A DNA stretch of 64,000 bases from JAUIAI01 sp963732405 (GTDB lineage: Bacteria > Pseudomonadota > Gammaproteobacteria > Burkholderiales > Burkholderiaceae_E). The notes below the pieces were generated by a model, which saw nothing but the letters and a program-made list of their open reading frames with translations, made no database searches and had not been told where the DNA came from. The DNA is taken from positions 1,302,001 to 1,366,000 of the forward strand of contig CAVSZG010000001.1 in the NCBI GenBank assembly GCA_963732405.1, in the 5' to 3' direction. This document shows, piece by piece, positions 38,522 to 46,034 of the stretch; the first letter of the stretch is position 1, and each line of letters opens with the position of its first letter. The position numbers were made by a program, and so were the translations under genes.

Positions 38522-39562
38522 TTAACGGTCATCGGCCAGCCAGCCGGCGACATCCAGCGCGAAATAAGTCAGGATGCCGTCGGCACCGGCGCGCCGCATG
38601 GCCAGCAACGATTCCAAGACGACGGCGCGCTCGTCCAGCCAGCCATTGGCGGCCGCTGCCTTGAGCATCGCGTACTCGCCACTGACCTGATACACGAAGG
38701 TCGGACATTCGAAGCGTTCCTTGACTCGCTGCACGATGTCCAGGTAAGGCATGCCGGGTTTGACCATCACCATGTCGGCTCCCTCGAGCAGGTCGAGTTC
38801 GACCTCGCGCAGAGCTTCGTTCGAATTGGCCGCATCCATCTGGTAGGTCGCCTTGCTGCTCTTGCCCAGATTCTTCGCCGATCCAACCGCATCGCGAAAC
38901 GGACCATAGAAGGCTGACGCATACTTTGCCGAGTACGCCATGATTCGGGTATGGATATGACCATGGTGTTCGAGGGCTTCGCGGATCGCACCGATCCGGC
39001 CATCCATCATGTCTGACGGGGCGACGATGTCTACACCCGCCTCGGCCTGGGTCAGCGCCTGCTCGATCAGGATCTCGACGGTCACGTCATTGATCACATA
39101 ACCATTCTTGTCGATCACGCCGTCCTGTCCGTGACTGGTATACGGGTCGAGCGCGACATCGCACAACACCCCAAGTTCCGGAAACCGTTGCTTGAGTTCG
39201 GCCACGATGGTGGGGATTAGGCCGTCGGGATCAGTGGCAGCACGCCCGTCGGGGGTCTTGAGCGAGGGATCGATGACCGGGAACAAGGCCAGCACTGGTA
39301 CACCCAGGCCCAGGCAGCGCTCGGCCACCGGTAGCAACAGATCCAGGCTCAGTCGTTCGACGCCCGGCATTGATGGCACCGCATGGCGCTGTCGGTTGCC
39401 TGCCTGCACAAAGACCGGATAGATGAGGTCGTCGGCCGAGAGGCGGGTTTCGCGCACCAGGCGGCGTGTGAACTCATCGTGGCGAAGTCGGCGTGGGCGA
39501 TGGGTTCTGGGCGTGGGGTAGGCCTTGGGACCATTGCGTGGCGATTTCGACTGGGCTGTCAT
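38522..39562 (-). CDS. hemB: delta-aminolevulinic acid dehydratase (porphobilinogen synthase)
   Basis: HemB (346 residues) condenses two 5-aminolevulinate molecules to porphobilinogen in haem synthesis. The two Schiff-base lysines are Lys213 (YSAKYAS) and Lys268 (VMVKPGMP). The segment CDVALDPYTSHGQDG has Asp and Ala where zinc-dependent enzymes have the cysteine cluster, so this is the magnesium-type enzyme. It sits between engB (27-base gap) and the ferritin-like gene (17-base gap) on the minus strand. Confidence 0.96.
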   Translation of the reverse strand: MTAQSKSPRNGPKAYPTPRTHRPRRLRHDEFTRRLVRETRLSADDLIYPVFVQAGNRQRHAVPSMPGVERLSLDLLLPVAERCLGLGVPVLALFPVIDPSLKTPDGRAATDPDGLIPTIVAELKQRFPELGVLCDVALDPYTSHGQDGVIDKNGYVINDVTVEILIEQALTQAEAGVDIVAPSDMMDGRIGAIREALEHHGHIHTRIMAYSAKYASAFYGPFRDAVGSAKNLGKSSKATYQMDAANSNEALREVELDLLEGADMVMVKPGMPYLDIVQRVKERFECPTFVYQVSGEYAMLKAAAANGWLDERAVVLESLLAMRRAGADGILTYFALDVAGWLADDR

Positions 39563-39589
39563 GATGGATCTCGTGGGGTGTTGCCGGAT

Positions 39590-40243
39590 TCAGGGTGCCG
39601 CACCGGCATGGAACCATTCTTCGATGAGACGGCGCGTTGCCTCCAGGCCGGCGCCACTCGTTGCGGAAAACATTATGATGCTCGCCGCAATATCGGGCAT
39701 GAGTTCCTGATATTGCTGCTGGATACGGCCGAATGTCTGCTGCTGCGCAGCCCGGCCCAGCTTGTCCGTCTTGGTGACCAGCAGTAGTCGGGGCACATGG
39801 GCGGGCACCCACGCGAGCAGGTCGGCATCGCGCTCGGTGATTTCGCGTCGGCAATCGAGCACCAGCACCAGTCCGACCAGCGAGTCACGCGTGCGCAGAT
39901 ACTCGGCCGCCAGCGGGCGCCAGGATTGTCGAACGGCTTCGGGCGCCTGGGCGTATCCATAACCCGGCGTATCGACCACGAAGCCTTCAACCGAATCATC
40001 GGGACCGATCGCAAAATAATTGAGCGCCTGGGTGCGACCGGGCGTCTTGCTGGCGAAGGCCAGCCGATTACGACCACACAACTTGTTGATCGCGGTCGAT
40101 TTGCCCGCATTCGAGCGACCAGCAAAGGCCACCTCAGGCACGATCAGGTCGGGGAGCCGGCCGAGCTTGACGACGGTATTGTAAAAGCGGGCGCTTTGTA
40201 GGCCTCGACCCACGGCGGCTGTCTCGAAAAAAGCGGGCCCCAT
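39590..40243 (-). CDS. engB: ribosome biogenesis GTP-binding protein EngB (YsxC/YihA)
   Basis: An essential GTPase for 50S assembly, up to 217 residues. All GTPase motifs are present: G1 GRSNAGKS (42-49), G2 TPGRT (67-71), G3 DTPG (91-94), G4 TKTD (157-160) and G5 SATSG. The homologous region begins near residue 15 (LQSARFYNTV). The ATG at 40243 overlaps a predicted -10 box, so GTG 40213 is a reasonable alternative start. It is divergent from the cytochrome gene and leads the minus-strand unit engB-hemB-ferritin-like. Confidence 0.94.
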   Translation of the reverse strand: MGPAFFETAAVGRGLQSARFYNTVVKLGRLPDLIVPEVAFAGRSNAGKSTAINKLCGRNRLAFASKTPGRTQALNYFAIGPDDSVEGFVVDTPGYGYAQAPEAVRQSWRPLAAEYLRTRDSLVGLVLVLDCRREITERDADLLAWVPAHVPRLLLVTKTDKLGRAAQQQTFGRIQQQYQELMPDIAASIIMFSATSGAGLEATRRLIEEWFHAGAAP

Positions 40244-40251
40244 TGTACAAT
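40242..40251. promoter_or_regulatory. palindromic -10 element shared by divergent engB and cytochrome promoters
   Basis: ATTGTACAAT is a perfect 10-base palindrome that reads TACAAT on both strands, located between the divergent genes. It could serve as the -10 box in both directions. The -35 regions are weak on both sides. Transcription towards the cytochrome would start near 40258, and towards engB near 40235, downstream of the engB ATG. Confidence 0.45.
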
Positions 40252-40294
40252 CAAGGGTTTGGCGAATGCCGAATTCAACGAGACCGGATCAGCA

Positions 40295-41074
40295 ATGAAT
40301 TCAGAGCGAAATCTGCCGTCAGGCAAGCAGTTCGGAACCCCAGCACATCAAGCATCTGAGCTTCATCCCGATTCACCGCTGCGATCGATCGGTGTGCCGC
40401 GCGCAAGAGAAGGTGGTGCCATGGGTGGAGCCGTGCTGGGTCAATGGGTCGCGAGCGCGGGTCTGGCCCTGATGCTCGGCGTGTTCGCGAATCCGTCAGC
40501 CAATGCCGCGGGTGCGAAACCGGCCGATCCCGAGCTTGGTGCCAAAATCAGTGGTGAGATCTGCGCGGCCTGCCATGGTGCCGATGGCAACAGCGCGTTG
40601 CCGATCAATCCGAATCTGGCGGCCCAGCATCCGGAATACCTGATCAAGCAGCTGAGCAATTTTTCATCGGTCGACGGCGCCCCCCCATTGCGCGAAAACG
40701 CGATCATGGCCGGCTTCGCCGCCCAGTTGTCGCCCGATGATCAGCGCAATCTGGCCGCTCATTTTTCCCGTCAGAAACTGACTCCGGCGGTGGCCGGTCA
40801 GCGCGACCTGATCGAACTCGGCCAGCAGATCTACCGGGGAGGCATTGCCGCCAAGGGCGTGCCTTCCTGTGCAGGCTGTCACGGCCCCACGGGCGCCGGC
40901 ATCCCGTCGCAATATCCGCGTATCTGGGGTCAGCACGCCGAATACACGGCCGGTCAGCTCACCGCGTTTCGTCAGGGCACCCGCAAGAACAATTCGCAGA
41001 TGACCGCGATTGCCGCCCGCCTGTCCGATTCCGAGATCAAGGCGCTGGCCGAATACGTCGCCGGCCTGCGCTGA
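40295..41074 (+). CDS. di-haem cytochrome c4-type protein
   Basis: A periplasmic electron carrier with two haem c sites, CAACH at residues 90-94 and CAGCH at 192-196 (counted from the start chosen here), each in a separate domain, with methionines (NAIMAGFAAQLS, NSQMTAIAARLS) as probable axial ligands. The spacing matches cytochrome c4, which feeds electrons to terminal oxidases in betaproteobacteria. A hydrophobic signal segment ends near NPSANAAG. The start is uncertain: ATG 40295 gives a long basic N-region, ATG 40421 starts right at the hydrophobic part but lacks a positive charge. Confidence 0.9.
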   Translation: MNSERNLPSGKQFGTPAHQASELHPDSPLRSIGVPRAREGGAMGGAVLGQWVASAGLALMLGVFANPSANAAGAKPADPELGAKISGEICAACHGADGNSALPINPNLAAQHPEYLIKQLSNFSSVDGAPPLRENAIMAGFAAQLSPDDQRNLAAHFSRQKLTPAVAGQRDLIELGQQIYRGGIAAKGVPSCAGCHGPTGAGIPSQYPRIWGQHAEYTAGQLTAFRQGTRKNNSQMTAIAARLSDSEIKALAEYVAGLR

Positions 41075-41108
41075 TCGATTGATTGATGTGGCCCGGTCGC
41101 GGTGGCCG

Positions 41109-42377
41109 TCAGGCCTGGGCTGGCCGCAACACCTGATCGACGAAGGTCGACAGCTCCGAGTCGGGTGATACGAAAAAGTCGCGGCTGCGCGTGAGCAGCT
41201 CGCGGCGTCGCGCATGAATCTGGGCGTGGGTGAGCGAACCCAGCAATTCGAGCAGCGTCGATTCGACCGGCTCGTCAACCAGCCATCCTGCACTGCGCGT
41301 CGCGATCCATCGACCGGTTTCGCCATCGGAAGGAGCGATCGGCGGGACGCCGAAGTATCCGCCTTCGTAGATCCGATTGGGTAACAGCCAGCGCGAATTG
41401 AACCGGGCATCGTAAAAATCGCCCGCCCAGATCAGATCGAGTTCTCCGTAGATTCTCGCCAGGTCATCCGGGTAGCGATACTGACCGCGAAACACGAAAT
41501 TGGGCAGATCATGGACCCGTGAGGCGAAGTCCGGGATCACCGCCAGACTGGGCATGCCATACAGCACCACCTGAATGCGATCGGGCAGAGCCTTGGCAAT
41601 GCCATGCAGCAGATTCAATGAGCGCTGGCAATGCAGATTGCCAAACCATCCGATCACGATCGGTTGGTCTTCAGATTTGATCGGTCCGGGTTCGGGTCGG
41701 CTTTCGACGACCGCCGATGAGGGCAGTCGGTTCTCGATCACGCTGGCCCGGCACACTGCCTGATGATGCACATCAAAATACTCGCGCATGAACCCCGGGG
41801 AGCTGACGATCAATCGTTCCGATCGCGCCAGCAGGCGGCGCTCGATCGATCGCATGAGTCGGCCCAGCGGGTCGCTGCGCGTCATCAGGGGATGGATGTC
41901 CAGGCATTCGTAGACCAGCGGCGCCTTTGAGCCGGCGATGGTCTTGGCGAAGTAGGCCAGCACCAGCATATCCAGATTGCGCGCGATCCAGAGGTCGGCT
42001 TCGAGCAATTCGCCGCGTCGGCGCAGCAGCACGGCCAGGCCGCGGACGATATTGATACCGCGCTGCCAGAACACCCGGTCGTAGGTGCGGCCCAGATCGA
42101 CGTTATCCCATTCGCGTGGCTGGTTGTCGCCACGGCGCATGGTGTAGGCGCGAACGGTGGCACCGGTGCGCAGCAGACCGACGATGCGTCGTTTGACGGC
42201 CGCATCCAGCGCGTTATGTCCAAAAAAGGCAATTCGTGGATTCACGACGGGCAAAGAGGGATCGTGGGCGGGACGAGGGTCCTGACGGGGGCCCGGGCCG
42301 GGATGGTCGCCCGTTTCTGAGGGCATTACTGTGCGTTGCTGCATTATTTGTCCGATTTTAATGGTTCGGTCTGGCAT
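41109..42377 (-). CDS. glycosyltransferase, GT4-like
   Basis: A protein of about 422 residues with the two-domain pattern of GT-B glycosyltransferases. The N-terminal domain has PRIAFFGHNALDAAVKRRI, then YECLDIHPLMT. The C-terminal domain has IGWFGNLHCQRSLNLL and the PNRIYEGGYFGVPPIA stretch, whose Glu probably contacts the sugar nucleotide. No signal or membrane helix is seen. It stands alone between the convergent cytochrome gene and divergent msrP, with no other polysaccharide gene nearby, so the substrate cannot be inferred. The start is uncertain (42377, 42344 or 42326); none has a good ribosome binding site. Confidence 0.78.
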   Translation of the reverse strand: MPDRTIKIGQIMQQRTVMPSETGDHPGPGPRQDPRPAHDPSLPVVNPRIAFFGHNALDAAVKRRIVGLLRTGATVRAYTMRRGDNQPREWDNVDLGRTYDRVFWQRGINIVRGLAVLLRRRGELLEADLWIARNLDMLVLAYFAKTIAGSKAPLVYECLDIHPLMTRSDPLGRLMRSIERRLLARSERLIVSSPGFMREYFDVHHQAVCRASVIENRLPSSAVVESRPEPGPIKSEDQPIVIGWFGNLHCQRSLNLLHGIAKALPDRIQVVLYGMPSLAVIPDFASRVHDLPNFVFRGQYRYPDDLARIYGELDLIWAGDFYDARFNSRWLLPNRIYEGGYFGVPPIAPSDGETGRWIATRSAGWLVDEPVESTLLELLGSLTHAQIHARRRELLTRSRDFFVSPDSELSTFVDQVLRPAQA

Positions 42378-42549
42378 CAACCGTCAGCCGAGCAGACCGA
42401 GCCGGCCGGGCCAGGTATCAGTCCGGTCATCAGTCCAGCCGGCTGCGGTGGCCCGGGATGCGTGCGTTGCACCGTAAGTTCGCGCGATTCTGTCTGACAA
42501 CCGGTCAGACCGGTGTTACCGTCCGTATCCCACCATCAGGACAAATGGC

Positions 42550-43515
42550 ATGCTGATTCGATCCATTGGAGCCCATCATCTTCGCGAGTCGGCGGTCACG
42601 CCGCCCGGCGTCTATGCCCGGCGCCGGGCGATTCTGGCCGCCGCCGGCGTACTGCCCGTTGCATTCCTGGCCAACCGGGCCCATGGTGCCAAGACCGACG
42701 AGGGACGGCTTCACAAGCTGCCGTTCGTCACGAGCCGGTTCGGCACGAAGGAGAAGATCACCGCGTATCGGGACGTGACCACCTACAACAACTTTTACGA
42801 ATTCGGGACCGAGAAGTCGGATCCGGCCGATTACGCGGGCGGCATGAAGACCCGTCCCTGGACGGTGCGGATCGACGGTGAAGTCGGACAGGCGGCCAAC
42901 TGGGACATCGAAGACCTGCTGAAGCTGGCGCCCATGGAAGAACGCATCTATCGGCTTCGATGTGTCGAAGGTTGGTCCATGGTCATTCCCTGGGTCGGGT
43001 ATTCGCTGGCCGCGCTCATCGACAAGGTCCAGCCCACCGCCAAGGCCAAATATGTGCAATTCATCACGCTGGCCGATCCTATCCAGATGCCCGGCCTGGT
43101 CTATCCGATCATCGACTGGCCCTACGTCGAGGCCTTGCGCATGGATGAAGCGATGCATCCATTGACCCTGCTGGCCTTCGGCATGTACGGCCAGGTTCTG
43201 CCCAATCAGAATGGGGCGCCGCTGCGCCTGGTCGTTCCCTGGAAATACGGCTTCAAGAGCGGCAAGTCGCTGGTCGGGATCCGCTTCACGGAAACCCAGC
43301 CCGCGACCAGCTGGAACCTGATCGGGCCCAACGAGTACGGCTTCTATTCGAATGTGAACCCGACCGTTGATCATCCACGCTGGTCGCAGGCAACCGAGCG
43401 TCGGATCGGAGAAGACGGTTTTCTGAGTCCCGAACGTGACACGCTGATGTTCAACGGCTACGCAGATCAGGTCGCCTCGCTCTATGCCGGGATGGATCTG
43501 GCCAAGCACTTCTGA
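42550..43515 (+). CDS. msrP: protein-methionine-sulfoxide reductase catalytic subunit MsrP (molybdenum cofactor)
   Basis: MsrP (YedY, 321 residues) is a periplasmic molybdoenzyme that repairs oxidised methionines. The N-terminus has a twin-arginine export signal (ARRRAILAAAG, residues 23-33). The Mo ligand is Cys138 in RLRCVEGWSMVIPW. Other typical segments are NNFYEFGTEKSDP and VPWKYGFKSGKSLVGIRF. It is followed by its membrane partner msrQ, 56 bases from the start chosen for that gene. Confidence 0.95.
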   Translation: MLIRSIGAHHLRESAVTPPGVYARRRAILAAAGVLPVAFLANRAHGAKTDEGRLHKLPFVTSRFGTKEKITAYRDVTTYNNFYEFGTEKSDPADYAGGMKTRPWTVRIDGEVGQAANWDIEDLLKLAPMEERIYRLRCVEGWSMVIPWVGYSLAALIDKVQPTAKAKYVQFITLADPIQMPGLVYPIIDWPYVEALRMDEAMHPLTLLAFGMYGQVLPNQNGAPLRLVVPWKYGFKSGKSLVGIRFTETQPATSWNLIGPNEYGFYSNVNPTVDHPRWSQATERRIGEDGFLSPERDTLMFNGYADQVASLYAGMDLAKHF

Positions 43516-43571
43516 GGACTGTTCCGCTCTTGTCTGCCAGAGTGCTGTCGGGGGACTCCGCCCGGTTCCGC

Positions 43572-44165
43572 ATGAACCCTGCACGATTGCGCATCGTGCA
43601 GGTTCTGGTTGTGATCGCCTCGCTCATTCCCTTCTTGCGCCTGTTTGTCCTGGGTTATGCGAACGAGCTGGGTGCCAATCCGGTCGAGGCTGTCACGCGG
43701 CTGACGGGCTGGTGGACGCTCACGATGCTCTGCATCACCTTATGCGTGACCCCATTGCGCCGGATCACCGGGGCAGGCTGGCTGTTGAGACTGCGACGAA
43801 CCCTGGGCCTGATGACGTTTTTTTATGCCTGCGCCCATCTGACGACCTGGGTATGGTTCGAACACTGGTTCGATCTGCTCCGGATGGCCAGAGACATTCG
43901 CAAGCATCTGTACATCACGGCCGGAGTGGCGGCATTCCTGCTGATGTTGCCGTTGGCGCTGACCTCGACCCAGCGGGCGATGCGCCGGCTGGGCCGCCAT
44001 TGGCAGCGGCTTCATCGGGCAATCTATCTGATCGCGCCGCTCGGTGTACTGCATTTCTGGTGGCACAAGGCGGCCAAGAACGACATCGGCGAGCCGCTGA
44101 TCTTCCTCATCATCGTCGCGACCCTGCTCGTCTGGCGGCTGGTCGTGCATCTGAAGTCGCGCTGA
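43572..44165 (+). CDS. msrQ: haem-binding membrane subunit MsrQ
   Basis: MsrQ (YedZ, 197 residues from the ATG) is an inner-membrane b-type cytochrome that passes electrons from the quinone pool to MsrP. About five or six helices are visible. Candidate haem histidines are in YACAHLTTW, HRAIYLIAPLGVLHFWW and RDIRKHLYIT. Upstream TTG 43530 and GTG 43542 are alternative starts; the ATG gives the N-terminus most like E. coli MsrQ. It converges on lysA. Confidence 0.9.
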   Translation: MNPARLRIVQVLVVIASLIPFLRLFVLGYANELGANPVEAVTRLTGWWTLTMLCITLCVTPLRRITGAGWLLRLRRTLGLMTFFYACAHLTTWVWFEHWFDLLRMARDIRKHLYITAGVAAFLLMLPLALTSTQRAMRRLGRHWQRLHRAIYLIAPLGVLHFWWHKAAKNDIGEPLIFLIIVATLLVWRLVVHLKSR

Positions 44166-44177
44166 GCCGCCGAGGGA

Positions 44178-45453
44178 TCAGGATCCGGGCAGATGCTCGC
44201 CGGCGATCATCTGCTCGAAGCTTCTCGCGTTCGCGCACCAGATGAGCCACACGGCCATCGACCAACACCTCGGCACCACGGGCCCGTGTGTTGTAGTTCG
44301 AGCTCATCACCATGCCATAGGCGCCCGCGTCGGCAAAGCCCAGCAGGTCGTCGGGCCCGAGCGAGAGCCGGCAGTTGCGGGCCAGCCAGTCGCCCGACTC
44401 ACAGACCGGACCCACCAGATCCCATTCCTGCGCGGGCACCGCGCCATTGCCCGGGTGCGGTTCAACCGGCAGCACCCGATGTATGGCGCCATAGAGCGAG
44501 GGGCGCAGCAGGTCGTTCATCGCGGCGTCGATGATCGCGAAATTGCGCACGGCGGTCGGTTTCAGGTAAAGAACACGCGACAACAGCAGCCCGGCGGACC
44601 CGACGATGGATCGGCCGAACTCGAAGACCAGTTCGACGCTGGCGGCTGTCTCGCCCAGGCGCTGCGCAAGCCGCTGGTCGATCTGGCGCATGAGTTCGGC
44701 GCGCGCTGGCGGTTCATCGTCGTCGCCATAGGCGATGCCCAGCCCGCCACCCAGGTCGATATGCGTGAGGGCGATGCCGTCCTCCCGCACCTGCAGGAAC
44801 AGGTCGACCACACGATCGAGGGCGGCCAGAAACGGCGCCAGCTCGGTGATCTGCGACCCGATATGACAATCGATACCCACGACCTGCAGGCCGGGCAGGT
44901 GATTCGCGATCCGGTAGACCTCGCGGGCGCGTTCATGAGCAATGCCGAACTTGTTCTCGCGCAGTCCGGTCGAAATATACGGATGCGTGCCCGCGTCGAC
45001 ATCGGGATTGACCCGAAGCGAAACCGGTGCACGCTTGCCCATGGAGCGCGCGATGAGGTCGAGCCGCTGCAGCTCGGCCTCCGATTCGACATTGAAGCAG
45101 CGTACGCCCACCTCGAGTGCACGCCGGATGCCTGCCTCGCTCTTGCCCACCCCGCTGAAGACGATGCGTTCGGGTAATCCGCCCACGGCCAGCACCCGTT
45201 GCAGTTCGCCCTCGGACACGATATCGAACCCCGCGCCCTCGCGGGCCAGACAGTCCAGAACGGCCAGGTTGGCATTCGCCTTGACGGCATAACAGATCAG
45301 CACGGGCCGGTGAGCGAGTGCGTCGGCGAATTCATGCCAGGCCGAGACGATTGCGCGTCGCGAATAGACCCAGGTGGGGGTGCCGAAGCGGGCGGCAATG
45401 TCGGCCAGGGCGACATCTTCACAGTAGAGCTGGTTGTCGCGATAGTCGAACAT
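44178..45453 (-). CDS. lysA: diaminopimelate decarboxylase, frameshifted near the 3' end
   Basis: LysA makes L-lysine from meso-diaminopimelate using PLP bound to Lys58 (CYAVKANANL). HIGSQI, GGGLGI and the CESGD active-site motif are present. The conserved end is disrupted: after HLVRERE the given frame reads KLRADDRRRASAR and runs to 44110, inside msrQ. Removing one base at 44222-44223 restores SFEQMIAGEHLPGS and a stop at 44178, 12 bases clear of msrQ. I therefore annotate the restored end. The frameshift is a probable sequence error. Confidence 0.93.
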
Positions 45454-45527
45454 GATGTGGGTCGTGCGAAGGGGAGTAAGGGTCGGTCAGGCTGCCGTGG
45501 CCGGATGCGCAAAGGGCCGACGCAGGG

Positions 45528-45698
45528 TCAGCGGCTGTCGGCAGGACGCGGCGGCTCGACCCGGTTCACGGCGTTGCCTGCCTTGGCCTTGGATTGTTCG
45601 GCAGTGTCGGTAGGCAGGTATAGCGGTCCACGCTGACCACAGGCGCCAAGCCATGCCGACCAGGCGATGACCAGTACAATGCAGGCGGTTTTTCTCAT
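45528..45698 (-). CDS. lptM: LPS assembly lipoprotein LptM
   Basis: A 56-residue lipoprotein of the LptM (YifL) family, which assists oxidative maturation of the LPS translocon protein LptD. The signal peptide ends in the lipobox LGAC (Cys20), directly followed by the family signature GQRGPLYLP. It is upstream of lysA (74-base gap) on the same strand, the common arrangement in betaproteobacteria. Its ATG is only 14 bases from the divergent cyaY ATG. Confidence 0.9.
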   Translation of the reverse strand: MRKTACIVLVIAWSAWLGACGQRGPLYLPTDTAEQSKAKAGNAVNRVEPPRPADSR

Positions 45699-45712
45699 CC
45701 AGCGAGCTTAGC

Positions 45713-46030
45713 ATGAGCGAACAGCAGTTCATCACGGATTGCGAGCACCTGCTCGATCGGATCGAAGACCTGCTCGACGCGAGCGGCGTCGATGTCGATC
45801 TGCAACGGTCCGGCCATGTGCTGGAGATAGAATTCGCCGATCGTTCCCGTATCGTCATCAATGGCCAGACACCGATGCGGGAAATCTGGCTGGCAGCGCC
45901 CTCGGGTGCGCATCACTTTCGTCAGCAGCAATCCCGCTGGGTCGACACCCGCAGTGGCGATGAGTTGTCGGCAGTGCTGTCGCGCTGTGCCTCGGCACAA
46001 AGCGGCTCGCCGGTGTCGCTGCAACTCTAG
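45713..46030 (+). CDS. cyaY: iron-sulfur cluster assembly protein CyaY (frataxin)
   Basis: Bacterial frataxin (105 residues) binds iron and modulates the IscS cysteine desulfurase. The acidic first helix (EQQFITDCEHLLDRIEDLLD) and the beta-sheet segment RIVINGQTPMREIWLAAPSGAHHF are typical. It is divergent from lptM and convergent with mrcA, whose stop is 4 bases away. No strong ribosome binding site is seen; a TACAAT at 45675-45680, inside lptM, could be its -10 box. Confidence 0.92.
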   Translation: MSEQQFITDCEHLLDRIEDLLDASGVDVDLQRSGHVLEIEFADRSRIVINGQTPMREIWLAAPSGAHHFRQQQSRWVDTRSGDELSAVLSRCASAQSGSPVSLQL

Positions 46031-46034
46031 CCGC

